Position numbers and translations under genes: made by a program. DNA of 64,000 nt. Origin: Shewanella ulleungensis. GTDB lineage: Bacteria > Pseudomonadota > Gammaproteobacteria > Enterobacterales > Shewanellaceae. Positions 1 to 10,084 of this stretch are shown one piece after another (the stretch's first letter is position 1; each line of letters starts with the position of its first letter). Location of the stretch: positions 186,001-250,000 of the forward strand of contig NZ_BMQW01000002.1 in assembly GCF_014648315.1 (NCBI RefSeq), written 5' to 3'. The notes beneath the pieces were generated by a model. The model searched no databases. It saw only the letters and a list, made by a program, of their open reading frames with translations, and was not told the origin of the DNA.

Positions 1-180
1 ATTATGTCAAAAATATCATTGCAGAATAATGGTTTGTATCAGTGTGTATCTTAATGGCTTGCAGTAAAGGAAGTGCTTGGTCTGTTGTGTTAGTCAGCTT
101 CGCTAGTGAGTCGCGCTAGTCTGCTGTTTTAATCGATAAGCGTTATCTTTACAGCTACCATTTACCCTAATACTACACAT

Positions 181-212
181 AAAAAGGCCTGCTTATTTAA
201 GCAGGCCTTTTG
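181..212 (-). terminator. Intrinsic terminator downstream of aceA
   Basis: A perfect hairpin has arms AAGGCCTGCTT and AAGCAGGCCTT around a short AT loop. A runs lie on one side and T runs on the other, so it can stop transcription from either direction. It lies about 115 bases past the aceA stop codon. Bases 1-180 and 213-327 show no recognisable gene. Confidence 0.8.
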
Positions 213-327
213 GGTTTAGCTTTGGCTGTCGGCGACGTTCACTTCAAAAACATCGCTTAAGCTAGTCACTATTTGGGTTAATCAATTTCTTCACAAGCAG
301 TTATAAAATCAGACTGTAAAAGTGGTC

Positions 328-1908
328 TTAGAACTGGTTCATTGTGTTGTCTTTACCAGACGCTTTAAGCGCTTGGTCGCCAGAGAAGTACTCTTTATGT
401 GCATCACCCATATCTGAACCTGCCATGTTTTGATGTTTAACACAGGCGATTCCTTCACGGATTTCCTTACGTTGAACATTGGCAACATAACCCAACATAC
501 CTTGGTCACCGAAGTATTCTTTAGCCAAGTTGTCGGTAGACAGTGCTGCTGTATGGTAAGTCGGTAGTGTAATAAGGTGATGGAAAATACCTGCTTCACG
601 TGCCGAGTCAGCTTGGAAAGTACGAATTTTTTCATCAGCTTGGATAGCAAGCTCAGTGGTATCGTAATCAACACTCATTAATTGAGCGCGGTCGTAAGCT
701 GATACGTCTTGTCCTGCTTCTTTCATTGCATCAAATACTTGCTGACGGAAGTTAAGCGTCCAGTTAAACGATGGCGAGTTGTTATACACAAGCTTGGCGT
801 TAGGAATAACTTTACGGATTTCGTTAACCATGCCACCAATTTGCGATACATGCGGCTTTTCAGTTTCAATCCACAATAAATCAGCGCCATTTTGCAGTGA
901 AGTAATACAGTCAAGTACGCAACGTTCTTCACCCGTGCCACCACGGAATTTAAATAAGCCATTTGGTAGACGAGCTGGTTTCACCAGTTTGCCACCTTGC
1001 TTGAATACCACATCACCATTTTCAAGTTTTGCAGCATCAACGGCTTCAACTTCAAGGAAGCTATTGTATAAATCGCCTAGATCGCCAACTTCTTTGGTTA
1101 CAGCAATTTTTTGCGTTAAGCCTGCACCTAATGAATCGGTACGCGCAACAATTACGCCGTCATCGATACCGAGTTCTAAAAATGCATAACGAACTGCGTT
1201 AATTTTTGCTAAAAACTCAACATGTGGCACGGTGACTTTACCGTCTTGGTGGCCACACTGTTTTACGTCTGACACCTGGTTTTCTAATTGAATACAACAA
1301 GCACCGGCTTCAATCATTTGTTTTGCCATTAAATACGTGGCTTCTTCGTTACCAAAACCGGCATCAATGTCGGCAATAATAGGCACAACATGGGTTTCGA
1401 AGTTTTCAATTTTGTGTTGAATCGCGGCTTTATCTGACTCTTTAGCATTATCTAGTTCGCGGAAAAGGCCACCTAGTTCACGTGCATCAGCTTGACGTAG
1501 GAAGGTGTATAGCTCTTTAATCAACGCAGCAACAGAGGTTTTTTCATGCATAGATTGGTCAGGTAATGGACCAAACTCACTGCGCAGTGCCGCTACCATC
1601 CAACCTGAAAGGTATAAGTAACGACGCTTGGTGGTTAAAAGGTGTTTTTTAATCGAAATCATTTTTTGTTGGGCGATAAAACCATGCCAGCAACCTAAAG
1701 ACTGAGTGTACTGCGATGAGTCTTTGTCGTAGTTGTCCATGTCTTCACGCATGATCTTGGCTGTGTATTTTGCAATATCTAACCCAGTTTTAAAGCGATT
1801 TTGTAGACGCATACGAGCGACTGACTCTGGGTTGATGGCATTCCATGCACTACCTTCTGAATTAATCAAGGTGGCAGCTTCATCGATATTATTTTTGTAG
1901 TGAGTCAT
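328..1908 (-). CDS. aceA: Isocitrate lyase (large form)
   Basis: Cleaves isocitrate to glyoxylate and succinate, the first step of the glyoxylate shunt, in the cytosol. The 526-residue protein carries the catalytic loop as KQCGH around Cys218, followed by QDGKVTVPHVEF. That is the variant of the longer isocitrate lyases of Pseudomonas and marine gammaproteobacteria, where the shorter E. coli type has KKCGH. The upstream part has the IADIDAGFG metal/substrate segment. The start at 1908 is preferred over an in-frame start 33 bases upstream because AGGAA lies just before it. It is divergent from a LysR gene 109 bases away and close to glcB, so the whole shunt is clustered here. Confidence 0.97.
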   Translation of the reverse strand: MTHYKNNIDEAATLINSEGSAWNAINPESVARMRLQNRFKTGLDIAKYTAKIMREDMDNYDKDSSQYTQSLGCWHGFIAQQKMISIKKHLLTTKRRYLYLSGWMVAALRSEFGPLPDQSMHEKTSVAALIKELYTFLRQADARELGGLFRELDNAKESDKAAIQHKIENFETHVVPIIADIDAGFGNEEATYLMAKQMIEAGACCIQLENQVSDVKQCGHQDGKVTVPHVEFLAKINAVRYAFLELGIDDGVIVARTDSLGAGLTQKIAVTKEVGDLGDLYNSFLEVEAVDAAKLENGDVVFKQGGKLVKPARLPNGLFKFRGGTGEERCVLDCITSLQNGADLLWIETEKPHVSQIGGMVNEIRKVIPNAKLVYNNSPSFNWTLNFRQQVFDAMKEAGQDVSAYDRAQLMSVDYDTTELAIQADEKIRTFQADSAREAGIFHHLITLPTYHTAALSTDNLAKEYFGDQGMLGYVANVQRKEIREGIACVKHQNMAGSDMGDAHKEYFSGDQALKASGKDNTMNQF

Positions 1909-2017
1909 GTGTTTATTCCTTAACAAATAGATTAGCGGCAATTGATTACGTTGATAATAATAGTTAGATTTGGTTAAATAAACCTAATTTATGCTTACTA
2001 TCTTCGGTATTCACCAT

Positions 2018-2968
2018 ATGAATGTATCTCGTATCGACTTGAACCTCCTTGTTTATTTAGATGTTTTACTGCGTGAAAGAAACGTGACTAAAGCGGCAGA
2101 CCAACTTGGGATCAGCCAACCTGCAATGAGTAATGGCCTAAAACGCTTACGAAACTTGTTTGATGATCCCTTACTTATTCGCACTAGTCTGGGTATGACG
2201 CCGACCGAACGCGCAAATGAATTACAACCCATTATTAGTGAGTTGATTATTGGGCTGGAAAAAGCCGTGCAACCGCGTGCCCATTTTGATCCACTAGAAA
2301 GCGATAAAGTCTTTCGTGTTATGGCAAGTGATTATGCAGAAGCGACGTTAATTCCGCCGCTTATTGCCAAGCTTCGTACTCAAGCACCTAACATTATTTT
2401 AGATATCATGACCCCAAGTGATGTCAGTTTCCCTGATGTAGAACAAGGAAGAGTCGATATGGTGATCAATCGTTTCGACAGTATTCCGCAATCATTTCAT
2501 CAAAAAGTTTTGTGGAGTGATGACTTTAGCTGCTTGATTAGTAAGGGTAATCCTGTTCTAAAGAAGTTTTCTTTAGACAGTTATTTAAAAGCTAAGCATG
2601 TGTGGGTGAGTAAAACAGGGATGGGCGTTGGGGTAGGGATGAACCCAGATGATGTTCAGCGTTTGGGCTGGGTAGATGAAGCATTAACGCGAATGGGGGT
2701 TAAACGTCAGATCACCGTTTTTACACGCCATTATCAAGCCGCCTGTTTGTTGGCTGAGCAACAAGATTTGATCGCAACCATACCAAGTAAGATGGCACGT
2801 CATCACATCAATAATGAGCGAGTGAGTATTGTTCCGCCGCCTTTTATTATTCAACCCATCGCCTTAACTATGGCCTGGAGCCCTTTGCTTCAACATAATC
2901 CAGCGCATCAATGGATGCGTCAACTTATTACTAAAACCGCAGAAGAGATAAATAGAGGCGATGTTTAA
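2018..2968 (+). CDS. LysR-family transcriptional regulator, probably of the glyoxylate shunt
   Basis: A 316-residue LysR-type regulator. The N-terminal winged helix-turn-helix covers about residues 1-60 (RIDLNLLVYLDVLLRERNVT, then AADQLGISQPAMSNGLKRLR), followed by a substrate-binding domain. The NodD/SyrM-like opening DLNLLVYLDVLL favours the start at 2018, although an in-frame ATG exists at 1991. Neither has a strong ribosome-binding site. It lies between aceA (divergent) and glcB (same strand), so control of these two genes is a reasonable inference. The effector is unknown. Confidence 0.9.
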   Translation: MNVSRIDLNLLVYLDVLLRERNVTKAADQLGISQPAMSNGLKRLRNLFDDPLLIRTSLGMTPTERANELQPIISELIIGLEKAVQPRAHFDPLESDKVFRVMASDYAEATLIPPLIAKLRTQAPNIILDIMTPSDVSFPDVEQGRVDMVINRFDSIPQSFHQKVLWSDDFSCLISKGNPVLKKFSLDSYLKAKHVWVSKTGMGVGVGMNPDDVQRLGWVDEALTRMGVKRQITVFTRHYQAACLLAEQQDLIATIPSKMARHHINNERVSIVPPPFIIQPIALTMAWSPLLQHNPAHQWMRQLITKTAEEINRGDV

Positions 2969-3155
2969 TCTTACTGTTATTGTGATTTTTAGTTACGTAT
3001 ATGTTGTAAATTAACCAAAAAACACCATTTTGCCATATCTTTGGTGAATAGTGGTGATAATAAGCATAAATTGGATAAATGAGATAACTTTGATATAGAG
3101 TAAAGAATTACTGCGTATGAACAGTAAGCTGTTAACAGTGGAATGAGTTTGAGCT

Positions 3156-3213
3156 AGTGATTTGGGACTACTGATTTAGGGCCAATGATTTAAGGCATAT
3201 GATTTAGGACTGA
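3156..3213. repeat. Four imperfect tandem copies of a 14-15 base unit upstream of glcB
   Basis: The core TGATTTRGG recurs four times at steps of 14-15 bases (tgatttggg, tgatttagg, tgatttaag, tgatttagg) just before the glcB ribosome-binding site. The units are not palindromic. They may be leader sequence, regulator half-sites spaced at about 1.4 helical turns, or slipped-strand duplication. Confidence 0.6.
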
Positions 3214-3253
3214 GTTTACGGTCAACGCACAGAAATTAAGGTAGGGATATAAC

Positions 3254-5449
3254 ATGACAGCACGTATTCAAGTAGGTGGATTACACATAGCACAAGAGTT
3301 GTGGCAATTGGTCGACAGTGACATTTGCCCAGGTACTGGCATTGATTCAGCAACCTTTTGGGCAAAATTTGAGGACATTATTAATGAATTTTCTCCCGTT
3401 AATGCGAAGCTGTTAGAAAAAAGACAACAACTACAACAGCAAATTGATCAATGGCATATTGACCATCCCACCAAAGATTTTGACCCTGCAAAATATAAAG
3501 CTTTTCTATTTGAAATAGGTTACCTGGTGCCTGAGGGTGAGGCTTTTCAAATTAGCACTGAAAATGTCGACCATGAAATTGCCGCGCAAGCTGGACCACA
3601 ATTGGTGGTGCCGGTTAAAAATGCTCGCTTTGCGCTTAACGCTGCCAATGCACGTTGGGGCAGCTTGTATGATGCACTGTATGGCACTGACGCAATATCT
3701 GAAGACGATGGCGCCGAGCAAACTAAACAGTACAACCCAATACGCGGTAATAAAGTTATCGCTTTTGCCAAACAACATTTAGATACCGCTGCGCCCTTAG
3801 CACAAGGCAGCCATGCTGATGTGACTCGTTATTATTTCGACGCGGGTGTGTTGCGGATGCAATTAACTGACGGCTCGACTACAACCTTAGCCCAAACCGA
3901 TAAGTGTGTGGGTTACCAAGGTAGTGCCGATGCACCAAGTGCTATTTTGTTAGTTAATAATGGTCTGCATATCGAAATTCAAATAGATCCAAGCAGTGTT
4001 ATTGGTGGCAGCGATCGCGCTGGCGTTAAAGACTTACTGGTTGAAGCCGCTGTTACCACCATTATGGACTGTGAAGACTCTGTCGCTGCAGTGGATGCTG
4101 AAGATAAGGTTGAAGTTTATCGCAATTGGTTAGGTTTGATGCAAGGTAACTTAGTTGCCTCGCTGACTAAAAATGGTAAAGAGATTGTAAGAGAGCTCAA
4201 CGATGATCGCGTCTATACCGCTGCTAATGCCAACCAAAGTACAGATATAGAAACAGTGACGTTACCCGGTAGAAGTTTGCTATTTGTGCGTAATGTGGGT
4301 CACTTGATGACCATTGATGCTGTGTTGGATAAAAATGGCAACCAAGTGCCTGAAGGAATACTAGATGGCATGATCACTGTGCTTGCTGCGATGCATGACC
4401 TTAAAGGTAACAATAATGGTCGTAGTAATAGCCGCAAAGGTTCGGTGAATATTGTAAAACCCAAAATGCATGGCCCTGAAGAGGTGCAATTTACCTGTGA
4501 CCTGTTTGCTAAGATAGAAGATGCGCTCAAGCTGCCGCGTAATACTATTAAGGTCGGCATTATGGATGAAGAGCGCAGAACGACACTGAATTTAAAAGAG
4601 TGCATTAGGGCAGCCAAAGATCGCGTCGTGTTTATTAATACTGGCTTTCTTGATCGTACGGGTGATGAGTTGCATACCTCCATGCTAGCGGGTGCGTTTG
4701 TGCCTAAATCGGTGATGAAGCAGCAAAAATGGATCAGTGCTTACGAAGATTGGAATGTTGATATTGGACTTGAATGTGGCTTACAAGGTCGTGCTCAAAT
4801 CGGTAAAGGCATGTGGCCAATGCCAGATGAAATGGCAGCGATGCTTGAACAAAAATCGGCTCATCCTAAAGCTGGCGCAAACACAGCGTGGGTGCCTTCG
4901 CCAAATGGTGCCGTGCTGCATTCTATTCATTATCACCAAATTAATGTGGCAGATGTTCAGCAACAAATTAAACAACGCCCACGTGCTAGCATTGACAATT
5001 TGTTGACCATACCTTTACTTGCTGAAGGGGTAACACTCACCAATGAGCAAATTACTTTTGAACTAGAAAATAATGCCCAGGGTATTTTAGGGTATGTAGT
5101 GCGCTGGATTGATCAAGGTGTGGGGTGTTCAAAAGTGCCTGATATTAATAATGTCGGCTTGATGGAAGACAGAGCAACCTTGAGAATTTCATCGCAATAT
5201 TTAACTAATTGGCTTGAGCATGGCATATGCAGTGAAGCACAAGTGATGGCCGCGTTGAAAAAAATGGCTGCGGTGGTCGATACTCAAAATGCAGGTGATC
5301 CGCTGTATACTAATATGGCGCCTAACTTTGACGGCATCGCCTTTAAAGCGGCATGCGACTTGATTTTTAAAGGCAAATCCCAGCCTTCTGGTTACACTGA
5401 GCCTTTGCTACATGCTTATCGAATTCAAGCTAAAGCTAAAGCAGGTTAA
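3254..5449 (+). CDS. glcB: Malate synthase G
   Basis: Condenses glyoxylate with acetyl-CoA to give malate. At 731 residues it matches the monomeric G isoform (about 720) and not the roughly 530-residue A isoform. Recognisable segments are [40 protein letters not shown], and near the C-terminus [20 protein letters not shown] with TLRISSQ, which contains the conserved Cys and catalytic Asp regions. The start is preceded by GGTAGGGATATAAC. With aceA it completes the shunt, so growth on acetate or fatty acids is the expected condition for expression. Confidence 0.97.
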   Translation: MTARIQVGGLHIAQELWQLVDSDICPGTGIDSATFWAKFEDIINEFSPVNAKLLEKRQQLQQQIDQWHIDHPTKDFDPAKYKAFLFEIGYLVPEGEAFQISTENVDHEIAAQAGPQLVVPVKNARFALNAANARWGSLYDALYGTDAISEDDGAEQTKQYNPIRGNKVIAFAKQHLDTAAPLAQGSHADVTRYYFDAGVLRMQLTDGSTTTLAQTDKCVGYQGSADAPSAILLVNNGLHIEIQIDPSSVIGGSDRAGVKDLLVEAAVTTIMDCEDSVAAVDAEDKVEVYRNWLGLMQGNLVASLTKNGKEIVRELNDDRVYTAANANQSTDIETVTLPGRSLLFVRNVGHLMTIDAVLDKNGNQVPEGILDGMITVLAAMHDLKGNNNGRSNSRKGSVNIVKPKMHGPEEVQFTCDLFAKIEDALKLPRNTIKVGIMDEERRTTLNLKECIRAAKDRVVFINTGFLDRTGDELHTSMLAGAFVPKSVMKQQKWISAYEDWNVDIGLECGLQGRAQIGKGMWPMPDEMAAMLEQKSAHPKAGANTAWVPSPNGAVLHSIHYHQINVADVQQQIKQRPRASIDNLLTIPLLAEGVTLTNEQITFELENNAQGILGYVVRWIDQGVGCSKVPDINNVGLMEDRATLRISSQYLTNWLEHGICSEAQVMAALKKMAAVVDTQNAGDPLYTNMAPNFDGIAFKAACDLIFKGKSQPSGYTEPLLHAYRIQAKAKAG

Positions 5450-5497
5450 TTTTTAGCGTTATTACCGGCTCTGAGTTGATGTAGTCACTCAGTATAT

Positions 5498-5528
5498 AAG
5501 CCCTGATCTGGCAAAGATTAGGGCTTTT
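5498..5528 (+). terminator. Intrinsic terminator of glcB
   Basis: Arms AGCCCTGATC and GATTAGGGCT (one G-T pair) close a short loop and run straight into TTTTTT. It lies about 50 bases after the glcB stop. Confidence 0.85.
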
Positions 5529-5541
5529 TTGTGGCCATTTT

Positions 5542-5773
5542 ATAAGTGACCACTCAGAATGCGTCCAGCAGTTTTTGATTTAGGCGTCGCTATGCAGTAA
5601 TGGTGTTCCCTTTCAAATCGCGAGAACGCAGAGCAAAAGCTGCTGGAGCATTCCTTTCAGGCGAGTTTTAAAAAGGCTTACACTGCGTTGCATGACTTCG
5701 AAAGAGAACCACTATTCATTCAGTCATGCGCCTTATTTAAGCCCTTTTAAACTCTCGCTGTGCCATCACTTAT
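5542..5773. repeat. Structured double-hairpin repeat, copy A
   Basis: A 232-base element bounded by the inverted repeat ATAAGTGA (5542-5549) and TCACTTAT (5766-5773). Inside are two long hairpins: arm 1 pairs 5556-5577 with 5634-5655, and arm 2 pairs 5671-5690 with about 5738-5759. Each has an inner stem, TCGC with GCGA in the first and GCATGACT with AGTCATGC in the second. The loop of hairpin 1 (TAATGGTGTTCCCTTTC) is almost complementary to that of hairpin 2 (GAAAGAGAACCACTATT). A related element with the same loops but different stems sits at 55964-56227. No coding capacity is seen. The rest of the 5530-5942 gap holds nothing I recognise. Confidence 0.7.
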
Positions 5774-5942
5774 TAACGCGTAATGGTATAAACTTTTAAC
5801 GTACCCGCTAGCCTGCGGTGTTTTGACCAGATTGTTGGGCCGATTTATTTCAGATGCAGAGCTTTAATCACAGATCACATTTATGATTGTTTTCGCTGTC
5901 AGATTAAGCGAGTCTATATAAAACCGACTAGAAATGAGCTTT

Positions 5943-6674
5943 ATGAAATATTCGTTATTCGCTTTGGGATTACTGTTTAGTAGCCCGACACTGTTTGCTA
6001 TGGATGTTGAATATACTGCAACGCCTATCAAGATTGATGGGGTTGCCGATGCAGCATGGCAGCAAGCTAAGTGGCAGACTATGCCGTATTTAATGGATGG
6101 AGTATTGCCTGATTCTGCGAGTGATTTTAGTGGTCAATATAAATTACTGTGGGATGAGCATTATTTGTATCTGCAAGCTGAAATTACCGACGATGTGTTG
6201 CTTGATACCCATGCCGACCCTACGGTGAATTATTGGGATGATGACACCTTAGAGATTTTTATTGATAGCGATGCCTCAGGCGGCGATCATCAGTTTAACC
6301 ACAGTGCATTTGCTTATCATATAGGTCTAGATAATCAGGCGGCTGATTATGGCCCAGACAAACAAGCTCACCTGTATACCTCGCATGTCAATAGCCGGTG
6401 GCAGCGCAGTAGTGAAGCGCCTTACAACGTGATTTGGGAAGTGGCGATTAAGCTGTATCCTAATGACTTTAAAGAAGGCCAGGAAGATAAGCCTTTATTG
6501 CTAACGCCAAATAAAGTGATTGGTTTTATGCTCGCCTATTGCGATAACGATGGCAGCCCTGTAAGGGAGCATTTTATGGGTTCCCATGAGATCCCCCCAG
6601 TTAACGGTGACAAAAACAGAGGCTTTATCGACGCCAATGTGTTTGGCCATATTACCCTTAAACATTACCCTTAA
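5943..6674 (+). CDS. Secreted CBM9-like sugar-binding protein
   Basis: The 243-residue product starts with a clear signal peptide (MKYSLFALGLLFSSPTLFA). It continues with the beta-sandwich pattern of family 9 carbohydrate-binding modules: IDGVADAAWQQA, YKLLWDEHYLYLQAEITDD, YWDDDTLEIFIDSDASGGDH and a C-terminal NRGFIDANVFGHITL. Single-domain proteins of this kind are usually periplasmic or outer-membrane sugar-related proteins with no assigned enzyme activity. An in-frame ATG at 5934 is possible; neither start has a strong ribosome-binding site. It converges on the esterase gene and shares the bidirectional terminator at 6834. Confidence 0.75.
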   Translation: MKYSLFALGLLFSSPTLFAMDVEYTATPIKIDGVADAAWQQAKWQTMPYLMDGVLPDSASDFSGQYKLLWDEHYLYLQAEITDDVLLDTHADPTVNYWDDDTLEIFIDSDASGGDHQFNHSAFAYHIGLDNQAADYGPDKQAHLYTSHVNSRWQRSSEAPYNVIWEVAIKLYPNDFKEGQEDKPLLLTPNKVIGFMLAYCDNDGSPVREHFMGSHEIPPVNGDKNRGFIDANVFGHITLKHYP

Positions 6675-6833
6675 ACGTTAACCAGATGCTCCATTGTCGA
6701 GGCGATCAGCACACAAGTGCAAAAGCAGTTATTAGTAATTGTGACATCGTCTGATTTTGTCAAACTTTGCCAGCGTGTGTTGCTACAACCATAAATGACT
6801 GTAGGCTTTGGTTTGATAATGTTTATTGGATAA

Positions 6834-6865
6834 AAAATGGGTTGCCGAATATGGCAACCCATTTT
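6834..6865. terminator. Bidirectional terminator between CBM9-like and esterase genes
   Basis: AAAATGGGTTGCC and GGCAACCCATTTT form a perfect 13-base stem with a six-base loop. The A and T ends let it act on both convergent genes. Confidence 0.85.
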
Positions 6866-6899
6866 GTGTAGTGGAGCGAGGGTAATTCTCTTGGGGGAA

Positions 6900-8669
6900 T
6901 TACTCTGGGGCCACACAGCTAAAGCTTTCTGCGAGTTCTATGTCTCCTGAACCATTGTATGTGGCTACTTGTGGGAATGGACACAATGGGCGAGAGCGGT
7001 CTTTAGCCCAATTGTCTGGCAGCTCAGTATTGGCTTCGCGCGCATTGGCGGTGATGGCTTCAGGTGCGGTGCCTGTTTCTACCCAAGCCACGATGTCATC
7101 TAAAATCGTATTGACTTGATCGGTTGCTGGGCCATTACCGCAGTGATTCATGCCTGGAATAAGGTATAGCTTGGCAAATTCATCAGCATTACCCGCATTA
7201 GCTTCATCAACAGCTTTGTACCAGTCAATGGTATTTTGCACAGAGAATACTGGGTCGGCTGTACCATGCACTAAGATCATTTTGGCGCCACGTTCACGTA
7301 ATACGTCATAGTCCGTTTCACCACCTAAGGCCATAAATGACATTGATGATTCAGGGAACTCACTGGTGGTCGCATTGATTGCGGCTTGGGCTTCATCTAA
7401 GTTCAAGTTCACAGCGTAGTTGTAGGCTTCAATTAACCCTGCATCGGCAAAGGTGTTGTAGTCATTGAATTCGACTGGCGGCGTTGAAAATACCGTTGCT
7501 ACAGTGCCTGCATCGCGGCTAAAGGCGGCTGACATTTCCCAACTTGCCCAACCACTGGCACCTATGCCCACATCGTAAGGGAAGCTTGTATAAAGTGCTG
7601 CGCCAGCTGAGGTTTGTGCCCCTGTCATAATATTACCTAGCGTTTGTTTTTGCTCGGCAGTTAAACAGGTTCCATCACGCTCAGTGGTACAAAGTGGCAC
7701 GTCACGGTCAATATCAAAGGCAAGCTGACAGCCAACAAGGTCGTTAATCATCCCGTCTGCTGCGCCATCTAAAGTGTCACATTGCTCGCTGACACTATTA
7801 GCTAATAATGTATATTCTTGCGCGGTGACGGTGCTGACTATGGCGGCATTGATTTCATCGGCAGTGGTTAAAGGCGTATTAACTGGGATTAAATTGGCAA
7901 ATTGCTGTACGCCATATAATTGTGCAACAGCGGCTTGAGGTAAGTCATTACCTGGGTCGCCTACTAAAAATCCGTCGTACATTTCAGGAAAGCGGGTTGC
8001 AGCGACCATAGTGTGACGGCCACCGTTAGAGCAACCGGCAAAGTAAGAACGGTCGGGTTGTTTGCCATAAGCGTCCAAGATGAGTGCTTTTGCCATTGGG
8101 GTGAGCTTTTCAACAGCACCGTAGCCATAATTAATGCGTGCTTGATGATCGAGTCCAAAATATTGTTGACCATAGCCTTCGTGCCCAGCATCGGAGCTAA
8201 TTACTGCAAAGCCTTTGTTAAGTGCGGTAGCGTCATAGTCATCGGTTATTAAAAAACGACCTAAGGCTTTGTTCACTCGGCCGTCTAAGCCACCATTTGC
8301 TTGGTAGAGAAAGCGTCCATTCCAATCGGTTGGCATGCGCATTTCAAAGCCGATGGCATATTCTTGGGTTTCACTACCTTGCAACCCTTTACCTAAACGC
8401 TGTTCCATTTTACCGGTTAGCACGCAGTGAGCGGGTGATTTAAATATGACACCACTGCCATCGTAGTCAACCTCGCCGGCGTCAACCATCACCGCTGAGG
8501 TGATTTCGGTGTCGTCAAAGTTAAAAGCATCAACTAGCGATGTGCAGTTTATTAATGTGGCAGGTTGGGCGGCGGTTAAAATCGGTAGGCTTGTGTCTTT
8601 GTCGTCACTATCACAGCCTGTTAGCGCAAGCGTCATGGCAATAGACACGGCTATTGTATTTAGTTTCAC
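6900..8669 (-). CDS. Tannase/feruloyl esterase family lipoprotein
   Basis: A 590-residue secreted alpha/beta hydrolase of the tannase and feruloyl esterase family, which cleaves ester bonds between aromatic acids and sugars, quinate or phenolics. The nucleophile motif is AGCSNGGR. The acid segment is HGTADPVFS and the histidine segment is GMNHCGNG, so the family's Cys-Ser / Asp / His-Cys arrangement, with a disulfide beside the triad, is present. The N-terminus (KLNTIAVSIAMTLALTGCDS) is a lipoprotein signal with lipobox LTGC. A GTG start at 8669 is chosen because AAAGGA precedes it at good distance; a start at 8699 would extend the n-region oddly. It is the last gene of the porin-cytochrome-flavoprotein cluster. 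The exact substrate is unknown. Confidence 0.85.
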   Translation of the reverse strand: MKLNTIAVSIAMTLALTGCDSDDKDTSLPILTAAQPATLINCTSLVDAFNFDDTEITSAVMVDAGEVDYDGSGVIFKSPAHCVLTGKMEQRLGKGLQGSETQEYAIGFEMRMPTDWNGRFLYQANGGLDGRVNKALGRFLITDDYDATALNKGFAVISSDAGHEGYGQQYFGLDHQARINYGYGAVEKLTPMAKALILDAYGKQPDRSYFAGCSNGGRHTMVAATRFPEMYDGFLVGDPGNDLPQAAVAQLYGVQQFANLIPVNTPLTTADEINAAIVSTVTAQEYTLLANSVSEQCDTLDGAADGMINDLVGCQLAFDIDRDVPLCTTERDGTCLTAEQKQTLGNIMTGAQTSAGAALYTSFPYDVGIGASGWASWEMSAAFSRDAGTVATVFSTPPVEFNDYNTFADAGLIEAYNYAVNLNLDEAQAAINATTSEFPESSMSFMALGGETDYDVLRERGAKMILVHGTADPVFSVQNTIDWYKAVDEANAGNADEFAKLYLIPGMNHCGNGPATDQVNTILDDIVAWVETGTAPEAITANAREANTELPDNWAKDRSRPLCPFPQVATYNGSGDIELAESFSCVAPE

Positions 8670-8701
8670 GGGAAATCCTTTTTGCGAATTGAGAGTCAAT
8701 C

Positions 8702-8738
8702 AAAAAGTAAAAGGGCCGGGAGCGGTGGCCCTTTACTT
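8702..8738 (-). terminator. Terminator-like hairpin between porin and esterase genes
   Basis: AAGTAAAGGGCC pairs with GGCCCTTTTACTT (one bulge), followed on the minus strand by a T-rich stretch. It sits between two genes of the same strand, so it may lower esterase expression relative to the upstream genes or mark a separate esterase promoter. Confidence 0.6.
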
Positions 8739-8770
8739 AATGAAAGCTGCGTAAGCTTTTGTTACGAAGA

Positions 8771-10027
8771 TTAAATTGCGAACTTGTAGTAAACGTAGAA
8801 ACGCGTATCGGTTAAGTCGTCGCCTGTTGAGTAGTTCACAATGGCATGACGTGCGCGTACGCTTAAACCGTCAACATATTTAGCTAGATCGTACACCACT
8901 GAAAAGTCGGTTTCGTCGATGTCTTGGCTCGAGTCGCCATCAATTTCATAGTTTGCCCAGTTAACATAAGTGCTAACGCCACTTAATGCAGAATCTGGTG
9001 CAAATTGATAAGCAAGCTGTAAGCCGTAGCCATCTTCGTTAGCGCGTGCTGATTGAACCACTTGTTGGATGATGACTTTTTCATCGCCAAATGGCGCAAC
9101 TACGTCACCGTCACCTGTGGTGACATATTTTACTGTGGCATCAAATCCGTTCCATCTCACGCCAAGGTGGAAACCCGCTTGGTATGTGTCAAATTGCGCA
9201 ACACTTTGGTCAAGTTCGCCTGTTGAGTCTTGTTTAAGATAAGACGGTATAAAGTACCAATTAGCCGCGCCCATTTCGCCACTGACATCGAGTTTTACAT
9301 GGTACTGGTTATATACGTCTTCCATGGTGTAGTACCACAGACTTGTTTTGGCTTTTACTGAATCAATTGGCAGGTTGTAGTCTAAGCCTAGGGCATAAAT
9401 TGGGTTGTCTTCTACATCGACAATGACACCTTTACGAGCAAACTCACTGCGGATCCCGCTTGATACATTATTAAACTCTTCGTCTGTCCAGCCCATGTAA
9501 TCGGTAATGTACAGTGCTGATATTGCGACGTTTTCTATCGAGGTATTTTTAATACTAGCACCACGATAGGTGAACGGAATTGCGCGTAATGGGAATGGGT
9601 TCATCATTGGGGTACGTAACTCTTGTGCACCTACCACGATTTGTGTGTCGTACCAATTGCCGCTGACAAAGTACTCTTGTAAACGGTTAACAGCGGTACG
9701 CTCGACAATTGAGCCAGGTGCCCCACCACCCACAAGACCGTAAAGGCCATCGTTATTTGACTCCCATATTGGGTTTGCTGACGCAAATGAGCCGCCAAAA
9801 CTGATGCCATTGGCTTCGCCAGAACGCAGGTAAAATAAACCACCGAAAGAGGTGTCTTGTCTATCTGTGCTATCGCCATCAAAGTTACGTTGAAAATCAA
9901 AAAGTTGGAATTGACCTTTTAAGCTGCCATCATTAAATATGTTTGCCATGGGCTCAGCGGCAAAAGCTGGGCTGGCGGCTAGACATGCTACGACTAGCGG
10001 CAGTAATTTTGTATTAATATTCATCAT
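8771..10027 (-). CDS. OprD-family outer membrane porin
   Basis: The 418-residue protein has a signal peptide ending ASPAFA-AEP. Alternating amphipathic beta strands run throughout and it ends in YVYYKFAI. The pattern GQFQLFDFQRNFDGD near the start, with an FFGGLFYLRSG-like second strand and RTPMMNPFPLRAIPFTYRG, is typical of OprD-type specific porins, which take up small carboxylates or aromatic acids. The start at 10027 fits AGGA five bases upstream; ATGs at 10033 and 10024 are alternatives. It follows the cytochrome gene by about 60 bases and likely brings the electron acceptor or its precursor into the periplasm. Confidence 0.85.
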   Translation of the reverse strand: MMNINTKLLPLVVACLAASPAFAAEPMANIFNDGSLKGQFQLFDFQRNFDGDSTDRQDTSFGGLFYLRSGEANGISFGGSFASANPIWESNNDGLYGLVGGGAPGSIVERTAVNRLQEYFVSGNWYDTQIVVGAQELRTPMMNPFPLRAIPFTYRGASIKNTSIENVAISALYITDYMGWTDEEFNNVSSGIRSEFARKGVIVDVEDNPIYALGLDYNLPIDSVKAKTSLWYYTMEDVYNQYHVKLDVSGEMGAANWYFIPSYLKQDSTGELDQSVAQFDTYQAGFHLGVRWNGFDATVKYVTTGDGDVVAPFGDEKVIIQQVVQSARANEDGYGLQLAYQFAPDSALSGVSTYVNWANYEIDGDSSQDIDETDFSVVYDLAKYVDGLSVRARHAIVNYSTGDDLTDTRFYVYYKFAI

Positions 10028-10084
10028 TCTCATCCTGTTTCGTATTTACTTGTTATGGTCTAAATATCGGCAAGCGTGAACTAT

